DNA from: Ignavibacteria bacterium
Lineage (GTDB): Bacteria > Bacteroidota > Ignavibacteria > Kapaibacteriales > Kapaibacteriaceae
Assembly: GCA_947495975.1 (NCBI GenBank)
Contig: CANMBE010000003.1
Location: 105,394-169,393, forward strand
Reading direction: 5' to 3'
Length of the DNA stretch: 64,000 bases
Shown one piece after another: positions 26,627-35,797 of the stretch (the first letter of the stretch is position 1; the number at the start of each line of letters is the position of its first letter). The notes under the pieces were generated by a model. That model saw only the letters and a list, made by a program, of their open reading frames with translations. It searched no databases and had not been told where the DNA came from. The position numbers and the translations under genes are program-made.

Positions 26627-28666
26627 TCATAGACGAATGATAGCTCTCAGTAAAAGGTTCGGCAATTCCCGTCGACTTGAAAAATTTATCTTCTGGAATT
26701 CATACCAACCCGTCAATGTCAACGTTGAGGCATCCGGTGCCCGATATCGTAGCACAGCTTCTGGACCAACAGACTGAACCGAACCTAGACTTACCGATGG
26801 TATAGCGAGGAGAATCGATCGCTGATTCAAATTATAGACACGGATTCCTGCTCCTACGCTCCATTGTTCGTTCGGTGCTGAGAAGATAAGTAGTTTGGTG
26901 AGGTACTCAAGGCCGCCCGTTTCAGGCGATTCAGCAAATACGGCCCACTGCAATGTAGAACGTTCGTAATAGCGCAGGAGAACTTGTGACTCAACATGCA
27001 AATGTGGCGTGAGTTGCACGCGTATGGAGTCTCGATACGACATTTGTCTGAAGCTGAACGACCGTACCGATGAAGACGAGCCCTCATAGTCATAGACCGT
27101 GTAGTTAGCGAGAATCTCAAATTGCGGCTGCATGCGGACAACACTTCCCGTGATATGCAGCGTGGGTGATAGTCGCAACGCTCGGTTAACGTTGTTGAGC
27201 GCGCTGCGTGATGCTTTCAAAAAAACTAAGTGCAGGTATTGTCCGGAGAGTCCAAGACTTGCCGATAGATTACGTGACAGCCGCCGTGCATACGTTAGGG
27301 TTGCAACAGAGGCAAGTTCATCTCTATCGTCATCATTCGATGAACTCGGCGTATCATATCTCAACAGCCAGCCAGTAACATCGAGGCGCACAGTATCCAC
27401 AGAAGAAGGGCGCCATTCGCCCCTTCCAAACATCCGAGTTCGGAGAGTCTGGTTATCTCGCTTGAATTCCTGGGCCCGGATTGAGCTGAGGGCTGCCTCG
27501 TCAAGTCCGTGGATGTTGTCAACACCATTCTTTTCACTTCGCTGAAATATCGACCCGCCGCCTGTGAATGTGATCGTTGGCAGTGTGATCTGCGTGTATC
27601 CCTCTACTTCAATAACAAGCTCTTGTAGCTGCCTTTCCACCGACGTTAACGAAATCAATCCCACGGGTTGTCCGTATGACCGTTTCACCCCACTTGATTG
27701 CAAGGAGGTAACGAGTCCAAGCGTAAGAGCCTGAGTAACAGCGTATGACACATCGCCACCTACAACGAGCCTTCTCTCTGCTCTTTGCTCAACATTCAGT
27801 GGTTGTGTAGCGTCGATGGTGGTGTAGAACTCACGTCCAAGATTCGCCGACTCAACGGACAGTCGTAGCACTGAGCCTTCGGCGAGTGATCGTACCACCT
27901 GAGCACGAAGATCAACGTCTGTGTTTGTGCGCTGGGCATCGAGGCGCTGCCAGTCTGCCAAACCATTGCCCGATAACATCCACTGCTCTATATCAAGGTC
28001 AGTGAGTCGACCTGAAATTCCCGCCAGTGGCCCCGCTGCGCTTACTGCCAGCTGCGAGGAAGCTTCTACACCTGCAATTGCCTCGATCATTCCAAGAGGG
28101 CTTGGCTCATATCGGACACCGGCAGCAGCATTGAGGCGCTCAAGCGAGTTGAGTCCCACAGAACGGGAGTCTCGTGAAAGCACCCACCCCTGACGAACCA
28201 ACGCTTTGAGGTCTTGCGAAAGCGGGTAGGACCATGACAGTTGGGAGAACTGGTCATCCCTCGTAGTCAGTGTGACCGTGCGAAAGGCAGAAGAACGGTA
28301 GTTGTTATAGAGACGAAGCTCACCAAAACTCGTCGGAATATGAATGTCGGCATTGCATATCCACACGAACGTATTCGCGATCTTGTCCACACCGAACTCA
28401 ATTCCTTCTCCAAATGTGGCATTTTTTGGCTGCAACAAAGGGGCTAATTGTTGAGCATATCCGAAGGAGGCCGAAAACAACCCAACTATTGCGCATAAGG
28501 CCACTTTTACGCCAACACTGCCTCCACGTCTCTTGACAGAACCTCTCTCAGTTAAGCGAATAGCATGATGTAATAAAAAGGGTGAATCCGTGCCGACATC
28601 CAAATGAAGATCTCCTAGACTGCAGATAGGAAGAAGATCAGAAACGGACAACCCTCGGATTATCAT
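26627..28666 (-). CDS. Putative outer-membrane beta-barrel protein (start unresolved)
   Basis: Large protein with a signal-peptide-like core (KVALCAIVGLFSASFGYA) followed by many alternating polar/hydrophobic strands (TLTTRDDQ, SLRVEL-like runs, RYYERSTLQW) ending in a short strand, as in outer-membrane barrels. No family recognised. The start is a problem: the only in-frame ATG (28666) would put about 50 residues before the signal peptide. An ATG at 28566 sits well but is out of frame by two bases, and an in-frame ATT follows it. A small indel or a rare start is possible. Confidence 0.55.
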   Translation of the reverse strand: MIIRGLSVSDLLPICSLGDLHLDVGTDSPFLLHHAIRLTERGSVKRRGGSVGVKVALCAIVGLFSASFGYAQQLAPLLQPKNATFGEGIEFGVDKIANTFVWICNADIHIPTSFGELRLYNNYRSSAFRTVTLTTRDDQFSQLSWSYPLSQDLKALVRQGWVLSRDSRSVGLNSLERLNAAAGVRYEPSPLGMIEAIAGVEASSQLAVSAAGPLAGISGRLTDLDIEQWMLSGNGLADWQRLDAQRTNTDVDLRAQVVRSLAEGSVLRLSVESANLGREFYTTIDATQPLNVEQRAERRLVVGGDVSYAVTQALTLGLVTSLQSSGVKRSYGQPVGLISLTSVERQLQELVIEVEGYTQITLPTITFTGGGSIFQRSEKNGVDNIHGLDEAALSSIRAQEFKRDNQTLRTRMFGRGEWRPSSVDTVRLDVTGWLLRYDTPSSSNDDDRDELASVATLTYARRLSRNLSASLGLSGQYLHLVFLKASRSALNNVNRALRLSPTLHITGSVVRMQPQFEILANYTVYDYEGSSSSVRSFSFRQMSYRDSIRVQLTPHLHVESQVLLRYYERSTLQWAVFAESPETGGLEYLTKLLIFSAPNEQWSVGAGIRVYNLNQRSILLAIPSVSLGSVQSVGPEAVLRYRAPDASTLTLTGWYEFQKINFSSRRELPNLLLRAIIRL

Positions 28667-28697
28667 AGCACAGTCGCTCGCGCGCCACCACCGGCCG

Positions 28698-29279
28698 TTG
28701 GCCGTGGTTATCGATGCTCTCTTTGTAAAGCAGCCAGATTTGCGCGAGGAGCTATACATTCATGGTCTCAACATTGACACACCGTTTATCGTCTTGGCAG
28801 ATGAACGCAAACTATTGACAGCAACGTCAGCAACGTACGGAGTGATTTCGCGCCCGCTCACAGATGCCGGCATCCAATCATTGCTCATCGTTCACGGCCT
28901 CCCGATATACGGCGAAACGCTACTGCTGGTACGTCAGAATCAGACAGCACTACCTTCATTACTCTACGCACTTCCGCACGAATATCGCAACCCGCTGACG
29001 GACATCATCGGACAGGCCTTCTTATCGCCAAGAGACTTGTTGAACTTCACGGCGGCACGCTTACTGTTTCCTCTGCTCTGGGAATGGGGACGAGAGTTAC
29101 GTTCTCGATACCAAGAGCTTACAAAGTTTCTAACCGTGCAAACGCAATCATCAACTGTTTCTTCTGCCCGCTATCAAACATCACGGTTGCTTTTTCACTT
29201 TGGCCGGTGCCACTTACTGCAGTTACTGTGCCTGCGCCAAACATTGGGTGTTTTACGCGCTGACCCACAGTTGATGTAG
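28698..29279 (+). CDS. Receiver-like fragment, possibly degraded response regulator
   Basis: The first 65 residues resemble the second half of a response-regulator receiver: RPLAVVIDALFV (phospho-acceptor strand), DTPFIVLADE (switch Thr replaced by Ala) and YGVISRPL (Lys replaced by Arg). The first half of the domain is missing; reading upstream meets a stop at 28605, and only TTG or GTG starts are available. A helical region follows (LSPRDLLNFTAARLLFPLLW), and the last 160 nt run antisense through the end of pcrA. Could be a pseudogene or a degenerate regulator. Confidence 0.4.
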   Translation: MAVVIDALFVKQPDLREELYIHGLNIDTPFIVLADERKLLTATSATYGVISRPLTDAGIQSLLIVHGLPIYGETLLLVRQNQTALPSLLYALPHEYRNPLTDIIGQAFLSPRDLLNFTAARLLFPLLWEWGRELRSRYQELTKFLTVQTQSSTVSSARYQTSRLLFHFGRCHLLQLLCLRQTLGVLRADPQLM

Positions 29280-31431
29280 TTGGTCCTTCTGGTGCTGGGC
29301 CCTGCACGCCGCGCGCCTTCGGTTGCGATACACTCGTATATCGCTTGGGCATGGGTAACTGCGAATATGTTTCGGACTGTGCAACCTGCGAATACGATGA
29401 CTGTTTTGTTGGCGAGGCGCCAGCATGTTGGGGCTTCGCACTTGGTGTGCTACCAGTCATGCTTCGAGCAGATGGTGCAAGGCAGTCTTTGTCTATCTCA
29501 CCAAGGAACATCGATGGTCGCGAAAACACAAGTTCTCCAAAACGGTATCTGCGCTCTGCATAGGAAAGCACAAGCTGTTCGCGCGCACGTGTAATGCCTA
29601 CATAGAGAAGTCTCCGTTCTTCTTCTTGTTCCTGCATATCTGCTTCGGCCTTTGCCAACGGAAAGAGGCCTTGCTCTAAACCAGCAATCACAACGAGAGG
29701 AAACTCAAGTCCTTTTGCAGCATGCATGGTCATCATCGCTATACGCTCGGTTCCAAGCTTTGGATCGTCTGCGTCACTGAGTAATGCAATCTGCTCGAGA
29801 TAGTTGATAAGAGTGAGGCTCTCATCAAGATCTTGCTGCTCAACGATATGATCTAAAAGTCGCTCAATGTTATTCCACCTATCAAGTGCTTCTTCTGACT
29901 GCTGCACCTTATACATGTGAGGGAGCCCCGTAGCCTCGATATATGCCTGTGCCAAAGAAGCTGGTGCAAGCTCAGGCATCATCTCCTGATACCGGGTAAT
30001 AATCCCAATAAAATCTTTCACGGATTTTACGGTGCGCGTTTGGATATTTGGCACAACTTCAATGTTTGAGAGCACATCAAACACGGTGCTGTTGTTACGG
30101 ACGGCGTATTCCTGCACGCGCTCGAGTGTTGTATTGCCAATGCCCCGCGCAGGTTCATTGATCACACGCAGAATACTCTCGGTATCGTTGGGGTTGACCA
30201 ATAGACGCAGATACGCGAGCGTGTCCTTCACTTCTTTTCGTTTGTAAAAACTAACACCACTCAGAATGTGGTACGGAGTGTTGGATCTTCGCAGCGCGTC
30301 TTCGAGCGCTTGCGATTGCGCATTGGTGCGATACAAGATTGCTACGTCTTTGTATGAGTAGCCATATTTCTCAACTCGCGAGCGAATAGTTTTGGCAACC
30401 ATGTCTGCCTCTTCACGATCGTCTCGGCACGCAAGGAGCGTGATCTTTTCACCTTCAACATTTTCAGTGAAGAGTTGCTTCTTCAGTTGCTTTGTGTTAC
30501 GCTTGATAACACTATCTGCAGCGGCAAGGATGGTCTTGGTTGAGCGATAGTTTTGCTCGAGACGTACAACTTTTGTTTCTGGGTAGTCGCGCTCAAAATC
30601 GAGGATGTTCCTAATGTCGGCTCCGCGCCACCGATAGATACTCTGAGCATCATCTCCCACAACACAGAGGTTGCGATATTTCTGCGCAAGCATTGTTACT
30701 GCTCGATATTGCGCACGATTCGTGTCTTGGTACTCATCTACAAGAAGATATCTAAATCGATCTTGGAGAATCTCTAAAACATCTGGATGATGCTCCAGCA
30801 GTTTGATGGTGTTTAACAAGAGATCATCAAAGTCCATCGCGTTACTTTGAGCGAGTCTTTTCTCATACTCTTCAAAAATCTGTCCCGTTTGCTTCTCGGC
30901 AATCGAATCTGCACCGCGCACATATTCCTGCCACGAGATCATCGAATTCTTTGCTGTTGATATCCGGCCTCGCACGCCATTTGGCGGCAGCACTTGTTGC
31001 GAAACACCAAGCTGATTCATCACGGCTTTGATTGCAGCCCCTTGATCATCAGTATCGTAAATCGTAAACGATGGGGTATAGCCAATTCGATCTGCGTATT
31101 GACGCAGGATGCGAGCAAAGATGGAGTGAAACGTACCTGCCCACATTGTCCGTGCAGTGTTTCCACCAACCAAGTGTGATATCCGCTCCTTCATCTCTTG
31201 CGCAGCTCTATTGGTAAACGTCAGCGCTAGGACGTGCGCAGGATTTACTCCCATGCGAAGCAAGTATGCAACACGAAACGTAAGGACGCGCGTCTTGCCG
31301 CTACCAGCACCAGCAATAATGAGCACCGGACCTTCTGTGGTGCTTACTGCTTCGGCTTGAGCTGGGTTGAGCCCATTGAGCAAATCACTCGCCGGCACTC
31401 CGTCATTCATCGGCATGAGTTTTAGCGTCAT
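29119..31431 (-). CDS. pcrA: ATP-dependent DNA helicase PcrA/UvrD
   Basis: SF1A 3'-5' helicase of 770 residues used in excision repair and recombination control. Walker A GAGSGKT is at 41-47; LLVDEYQDTN (motif II), VGDDAQSIYRWRGA (motif III) and VRLEQNYRST (motif IV) follow, and the late motifs include MMTMHAAKGLEF and YVGITRARE. The C-terminal Tudor-like PMFGAGTV segment is the PcrA RNA-polymerase-binding type. Translation is coupled by ATGA to the upstream FmdB-like gene. Confidence 0.96.
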   Translation of the reverse strand: MTLKLMPMNDGVPASDLLNGLNPAQAEAVSTTEGPVLIIAGAGSGKTRVLTFRVAYLLRMGVNPAHVLALTFTNRAAQEMKERISHLVGGNTARTMWAGTFHSIFARILRQYADRIGYTPSFTIYDTDDQGAAIKAVMNQLGVSQQVLPPNGVRGRISTAKNSMISWQEYVRGADSIAEKQTGQIFEEYEKRLAQSNAMDFDDLLLNTIKLLEHHPDVLEILQDRFRYLLVDEYQDTNRAQYRAVTMLAQKYRNLCVVGDDAQSIYRWRGADIRNILDFERDYPETKVVRLEQNYRSTKTILAAADSVIKRNTKQLKKQLFTENVEGEKITLLACRDDREEADMVAKTIRSRVEKYGYSYKDVAILYRTNAQSQALEDALRRSNTPYHILSGVSFYKRKEVKDTLAYLRLLVNPNDTESILRVINEPARGIGNTTLERVQEYAVRNNSTVFDVLSNIEVVPNIQTRTVKSVKDFIGIITRYQEMMPELAPASLAQAYIEATGLPHMYKVQQSEEALDRWNNIERLLDHIVEQQDLDESLTLINYLEQIALLSDADDPKLGTERIAMMTMHAAKGLEFPLVVIAGLEQGLFPLAKAEADMQEQEEERRLLYVGITRAREQLVLSYAERRYRFGELVFSRPSMFLGEIDKDCLAPSARSMTGSTPSAKPQHAGASPTKQSSYSQVAQSETYSQLPMPKRYTSVSQPKARGVQGPAPEGPTTSTVGQRVKHPMFGAGTVTAVSGTGQSEKATVMFDSGQKKQLMIAFARLETL

Positions 31432-31664
31432 TCAGACTCTCCGGAACCGGAGCCGGGCTTCTTTACATAGTCTGTGTGATAAAATCCACCACCCTTGTAG
31501 ATAATGCCCCCACCGCCACTGATGCGGCGTTCAACAAGCCCCTTACCTGTTTCCAATTGGTCGCAGATTTCTTCTGGACATCTTGTAAAGGGCTCATCTT
31601 TCATTGCTTGCATGTATTCAAAGTTTTTGCCGCACGTGGTGCAAACAAAGTCATACGTTGGCAT
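31428..31664 (-). CDS. FmdB-family zinc ribbon protein
   Basis: Small protein (78 residues) starting MPTYDFVCTTCGKNFE, diagnostic of the FmdB/CxxC_CXXC_SSSS family. The first knuckle is CTTC; the second is CPEEIC, a widened version of the usual CPxC. A Gly-rich tail (SGGGGIIYKGGGFYHTDY) is standard. Role unknown in most species. It sits between trpS and pcrA in an apparent operon. Confidence 0.88.
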   Translation of the reverse strand: MPTYDFVCTTCGKNFEYMQAMKDEPFTRCPEEICDQLETGKGLVERRISGGGGIIYKGGGFYHTDYVKKPGSGSGESE

Positions 31665-31675
31665 TATTCAGATCC

Positions 31676-32686
31676 CTACAGTTCAACGAAACCGGTCTTC
31701 TTGTAGACCTTGCGAAGCGTGTTACGGGCACGCTCGCGCGCATGTTCAGCACCAACTCTGAGTGTATTCATAAGTCCGTCCTCATCAGCACGCAACGCAT
31801 CATAGCGCTCTCGTACCGGACGAACAAGTGCAACGAGCGATTCGCCTACGGCCTCTTTGAAATCGCCATAACCGAGTCCAGTAAAATCCGATTCAATCTC
31901 GGCAAGACTTCTTCCTGTGCAGATGTGATGAATCGTCATGAGGTTAGCAACGCCTGGACGCTTTGCTGCATCAAAGACGATGTCCGTTCCACTATCCGTT
32001 ACAGCACGTTTGATCTTATTGCGAATCTCTGCATCTGTGTCTGTGAGAAATACTGTCGACTTTTCATTTGCATCTGACTTCGACATTTTCTTCTCTGGCT
32101 CTTGCAGAGACATAATTTTAGAGCCCACCTTTGGAATGAACGGCTCGGGCACGGTAAACGTAGGTGAATAGTGAAAGTTGAAACGTTCTGCGAGATTACG
32201 AGTGAGTTCGAGATGCTGACGCTGATCTTCGCCAACGGGTACGAGATCCGCATTATACACCAGAATATCTGCGGCCATTAAAATTGGATATGTGAAAAGT
32301 CCAACGGTTACGTTATCGGCATGCTGCGCACTTTTATCCTTGAACTGTGTCATCCGAGAAACTTCGCCAAAGCTAGCAAGGCAGTTTAAGATCCATGCCA
32401 ATTGGGCGTGTTCGGGCACGTGCGACTGAATAAAAAGCGTGGACACGGTGGGGTCGATCCCTGCCGCCATATACATAGCCGCCACGTCCAGCGATCTCCT
32501 ACGCAGGTTTGCAGGTTCCTGCCGCACCGTAATTGCATGCTGGTCAACAACACAAAACAATGAATCGTAATCGTGCTGCAGTTCCACCCAGTTTTTGAGC
32601 GCCCCAAAATATTGACCAATGGTGAGGTTATTCGTGGGCTGCATCCCCGAAAGGATCGTCTTTTTTTGTCCGGTAATTTTATTCAT
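31676..32686 (-). CDS. trpS: Tryptophan--tRNA ligase
   Basis: Class Ic aminoacyl-tRNA synthetase (336 residues). The HIGH-equivalent is NLTIGQYFGAL, the KMSKS loop is EKKMSKSDAN, and SGMQPTNNLTIG is the family N-terminus. First gene of a trpS-fmdB-pcrA run. A TATTTTCG box ends 6 nt before its ATG, suggesting a leaderless mRNA. Confidence 0.96.
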   Translation of the reverse strand: MNKITGQKKTILSGMQPTNNLTIGQYFGALKNWVELQHDYDSLFCVVDQHAITVRQEPANLRRRSLDVAAMYMAAGIDPTVSTLFIQSHVPEHAQLAWILNCLASFGEVSRMTQFKDKSAQHADNVTVGLFTYPILMAADILVYNADLVPVGEDQRQHLELTRNLAERFNFHYSPTFTVPEPFIPKVGSKIMSLQEPEKKMSKSDANEKSTVFLTDTDAEIRNKIKRAVTDSGTDIVFDAAKRPGVANLMTIHHICTGRSLAEIESDFTGLGYGDFKEAVGESLVALVRPVRERYDALRADEDGLMNTLRVGAEHARERARNTLRKVYKKTGFVEL

Positions 32687-32692
32687 AGCCTA

Positions 32693-32700
32693 CGAAAATA
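32693..32700 (-). promoter_or_regulatory. -7-like box TATTTTCG for trpS
   Basis: One mismatch from TAnnTTTG (C for the third T of TTTG). The gap to the trpS ATG is 6 nt, the same as for asd and the BamD-like gene, which supports it despite the mismatch. Confidence 0.45.
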
Positions 32701-32716
32701 CCGACCTCCCGAGTGA

Positions 32717-33292
32717 ATGACGCATTTTTGCATGATGCACCCACAAATACGCCTTTTGACGGCCATTCTTTTCTTCGCCATTGTGCTTAGCCCCGTGAAA
32801 GCGCAGGAAGAAATTGGTGGCGATTCTGGTCCAGCCGGTTCGTGGACCATGATTTCTATCCATCGTACCTGGACGCCACAGCAACGTGACTATCCGAATG
32901 GTGGTTTTGGCTTCCAGTCTTTCTTTGACATTGACAAACCACGCAGGTGGTGGTTGGGATTTGCCCTGCGTGGCAATGGCGTTGAGCGCCGAGACGTCCT
33001 TGGGCTTATGTTAGGGCCGGGTGTATTCTTTGCCGGGGATTCCAAGCTTGGAGCCTTTGCATATCTCCAAACTGGGCTCGGCATCGGCACGGCGCGGGGC
33101 ATCTCTGGATTTGATTTTTTCTCCGACCCTACTCTCACATTCGGACTCGCTTCCACACTTGGCGTAGGCGGCAATATCGAATTCAACCGTTGGCTTCGCC
33201 TTCACCTAGCCGTAACGTCTTCATGGTACACGAATGAACGCGGACAAACGCCCTACGGCCTGCAATTCGGATTCACATTCGGCGGACGATGA
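32717..33292 (+). CDS. Small outer-membrane beta-barrel-like protein
   Basis: A 191-residue exported protein: signal peptide LLTAILFFAIVLSPVKAQ with Ala-x-Ala-like cleavage before EEIGG. The mature part has glycine/aromatic-rich strands (WWLGFALRGNG, LGAFAYLQTGLGIG, LRLHLAVTSSWY) ending FGFTFGG, typical of a small outer-membrane barrel. Not assigned to a family. Start could also be the ATG at 32732. Overlaps the next gene by 4 nt. Confidence 0.7.
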   Translation: MTHFCMMHPQIRLLTAILFFAIVLSPVKAQEEIGGDSGPAGSWTMISIHRTWTPQQRDYPNGGFGFQSFFDIDKPRRWWLGFALRGNGVERRDVLGLMLGPGVFFAGDSKLGAFAYLQTGLGIGTARGISGFDFFSDPTLTFGLASTLGVGGNIEFNRWLRLHLAVTSSWYTNERGQTPYGLQFGFTFGGR

Positions 33293-34728
33293 ACAATACT
33301 TCAATTCAGATGGGGACAACAATGGTAGGGGGCTTGGGTTTCGGATGTTATCGTGTGAGTCATACTGACCTTGTGCACCTAGAGGCCATGCGTTGGGCAC
33401 TTGCCCAAGGTGTAGCACGCATAGATACCTCGTCTAACTATGGCAATGGCGGTAGCGAATTGCTCGTTGGCAAAGTACTGGCGTCAACAAGCACAGAAGA
33501 GCGGCCAACAGTAGTTACGAAGTACGGCTATGTTCAAGGCAATGCCTTAGACCTGGCCAAGGCACAAGCAGCAATGGGTATTGAGCTGCCGGATGTTGTA
33601 CATATTTCAGATACGGCATGGCATTGCATCCATCCTGCATTTCTTGAACAAGCATTAGCAACTTCTTTTGAGCGCCTAGGCGTATCACACATTGATGTTG
33701 TACTCCTGCACAATCCAGAGTATTATTTGCAGGTTGCCCACCAAGACGGCATTGATGTAACGATAGCGCGCACTGAGTTCTATCGTCGAATTGAACTTGC
33801 ATTTCAATGGTTAGAATCAGAAGTAGATGCTGGGCGCATCACCTCATACGGAATCTCATCCAACACATTCGCATATAGTACAGATGCACCGGATTTTGTT
33901 TCTCTTGAACAATGTTATGCCATCGCTGCTTCTGTAAGGGGCGAGGGACATCACTTCACTACGGCGCAGTTGCCAATGAATCTCATTGAGCATGGGGCTG
34001 CTGTTGTGTTGAATCAAGCCGATGACACCACAACCACTCTAGAACGTGCAGTTCAATTGGGCGTTCAGGTACTCGTGAATCGTCCACTCAATGCCATTGT
34101 AGACAACGATCTTATTCGACTCGTGTCGCATCCAATGCCAACGCACATCGTTCATCCAGACGATGTTGAGCAACGGATTCATGCACTCGAGATTACTGAA
34201 CATGATCTTGTGAATGCACTTATGGCAGAACGTTCTCATACTGAACGCGAGACACAATTGGTGCAAGAGTCGTTCAAGATTGCAGGGACTCTGTGTCAAT
34301 CATGGTCAAAGTTTCAAGGGCTTCCACATTGGCGTGATGTCCGCCGCGCATATCTAGAACCACGCCTAGAAGCAGCAACAATTATTGCGGAACGTTCTGC
34401 GGAATCTGCTGCCGTGCTTTCGTACCTCCATGACATTCATCATGTGCTCGATGATATCGATGTTGTGTACTCCTCAGAAGAGAACGTTTCTCTCGAAGAA
34501 TTTCGCACAGCACTCGCTGAAGAATTTGGAATGGACATAGATACGCCATTGCAGCACATAGCAATACAGGCACTGCGCTGTACCGAAGGTGTTAGCAACG
34601 TACTCGTTGGCATGCGACGCCGCGAATACGTTGACGACGTTTTATGCGTCTTAGAAATGCCAGAGACTACGTATCATCGTGATACCTGGCTTAGAGTGGC
34701 AGAGCAATTGGCACGACTTTCCCAATAA
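33289..34728 (+). CDS. Aldo/keto reductase with a helical insertion
   Basis: A 479-residue protein. The N-terminal half is a TIM-barrel aldo/keto reductase: catalytic Asp and Tyr in DTSSNYGNGG, Lys in VVTKYGY, His in VVLLHNPE. The C-terminal barrel strand and NADPH-binding piece appears at VSNVLVGMRRREYVDDVL. About 150 residues between these ends are helical and not part of a normal AKR (usual size 280-330). NADPH oxidoreductase activity is expected; substrate unknown. Confidence 0.8.
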   Translation: MNNTSIQMGTTMVGGLGFGCYRVSHTDLVHLEAMRWALAQGVARIDTSSNYGNGGSELLVGKVLASTSTEERPTVVTKYGYVQGNALDLAKAQAAMGIELPDVVHISDTAWHCIHPAFLEQALATSFERLGVSHIDVVLLHNPEYYLQVAHQDGIDVTIARTEFYRRIELAFQWLESEVDAGRITSYGISSNTFAYSTDAPDFVSLEQCYAIAASVRGEGHHFTTAQLPMNLIEHGAAVVLNQADDTTTTLERAVQLGVQVLVNRPLNAIVDNDLIRLVSHPMPTHIVHPDDVEQRIHALEITEHDLVNALMAERSHTERETQLVQESFKIAGTLCQSWSKFQGLPHWRDVRRAYLEPRLEAATIIAERSAESAAVLSYLHDIHHVLDDIDVVYSSEENVSLEEFRTALAEEFGMDIDTPLQHIAIQALRCTEGVSNVLVGMRRREYVDDVLCVLEMPETTYHRDTWLRVAEQLARLSQ

Positions 34729-34753
34729 AAATTTTCGCTTTCACACAAACTAT

Positions 34754-35407
34754 ATGATCCAGATAGCCCCTTCCCTCCTTGCAGCAAATCTTTTACGCAT
34801 TGGCGATGAAGTGCGCAATTGTGAGGCGGCCGGTGCCGATGTACTACATGTTGATGTTATGGATGGACACTTTGTGCCGCCGATTACGTTTGGTCCAGCC
34901 TTTGTGCAACAGCTCAGAAGCATTACAACGCTTCCAATGGACGTGCATCTTATGGTGAGCAACCCCGATCACCAGGTTGAGCAATTTGCAGAAGCGGGCG
35001 CCGATTGGATCAGTGTTCATGCAGAGGTTGCGCCCAATCTTCATCGTACGTTGCAGCGCATCAAACACCTTGGATGCAGAGCTGGCATTGTGCTCAACCC
35101 TGCAACGCCACTTGAGCATGCGTTTGAGGCCGCCGGCGATGCAGAATTCATACTGCTCATGAGCGTTAACCCAGGCTATGGCGGACAAGAATTTATTCCA
35201 TCGTTTCTTACTCGCTGTGAGCTCCTGCGCACGTGGTTAGATACAAACGGACTTGGTAACGTAGAGATTGAAGTAGATGGTGGCATCAAGATTGAAAATG
35301 CTCGAGACGCCATTAATGCCGGCGCATCAATACTCGTATCTGGTAGCGGCCTTTTTAAGGGTGACCTAAAAGCACATATTGCCGCCATGCGCGGGGTAAT
35401 TAGTTAA
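34754..35407 (+). CDS. rpe: Ribulose-phosphate 3-epimerase
   Basis: Pentose phosphate pathway TIM-barrel enzyme (217 residues). MIQIAPSLLAAN start motif, HVDVMDGHFVPPITFG with metal ligands His and Asp, DVHLMV, MSVNPGYGGQEF and EVDGGIK are all present. ATG at 34754 fits the family start. The stop codon lies inside the first unit of an 8-bp tandem array. Confidence 0.97.
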   Translation: MIQIAPSLLAANLLRIGDEVRNCEAAGADVLHVDVMDGHFVPPITFGPAFVQQLRSITTLPMDVHLMVSNPDHQVEQFAEAGADWISVHAEVAPNLHRTLQRIKHLGCRAGIVLNPATPLEHAFEAAGDAEFILLMSVNPGYGGQEFIPSFLTRCELLRTWLDTNGLGNVEIEVDGGIKIENARDAINAGASILVSGSGLFKGDLKAHIAAMRGVIS

Positions 35408-35450
35408 TGAGTTAATGGGTTAATCAGTTAATGAGTTAATAGGTTAGCTA
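35403..35450. repeat. 8-bp-period array, GTTAATGA-type
   Basis: Six consecutive octamers: GTTAATGA, GTTAATGG, GTTAATCA, GTTAATGA, GTTAATAG, GTTAGCTA. The array begins within the rpe stop codon and ends upstream of the vapBC-like pair. Confidence 0.9.
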
Positions 35451-35527
35451 ACTTGATTGATACTTAGCTATTTACGAATTTGTGCGTCGCAATACTTCCA
35501 TGTCACGTTTCATCCATCTGGAGACAC

Positions 35528-35797
35528 ATGATGAAGATGGTCAACATGCACACAGCAAAGTCAACCTTATCTCAGCTTGTAGAGGATGTCCTCCAAGGTG
35601 AAGATGTAGTCTTAGCCCGCAACGGGAAGCCGGTTGCAAGATTGGTACCATTTGTAACAGTGCCAGAAGCAGAGTTGCGTCCAATTGGGCTAGGATGCAC
35701 CGGTAAGCCCATAATCGACAACTCTGAGTTTGAGCTTATGTATGCAACCAACCCAGATGTATACGAAGTGAACCTCAACGATCCTCTGTATGAATGA
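35528..35797 (+). CDS. Phd/YefM-type antitoxin (VapB-like)
   Basis: Antitoxin of about 89 residues. The N-terminal DNA-binding region (MHTAKSTLSQLVEDVLQGED) and VVLARNGKPVARLVP match the Phd/YefM fold; the C-terminal part is acidic and would bind the toxin. ATG preceded by GGAG at 5-8 nt (two adjacent ATGs at 35528 and 35531). Its stop overlaps the PIN toxin start by ATGA. Confidence 0.88.
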   Translation: MMKMVNMHTAKSTLSQLVEDVLQGEDVVLARNGKPVARLVPFVTVPEAELRPIGLGCTGKPIIDNSEFELMYATNPDVYEVNLNDPLYE

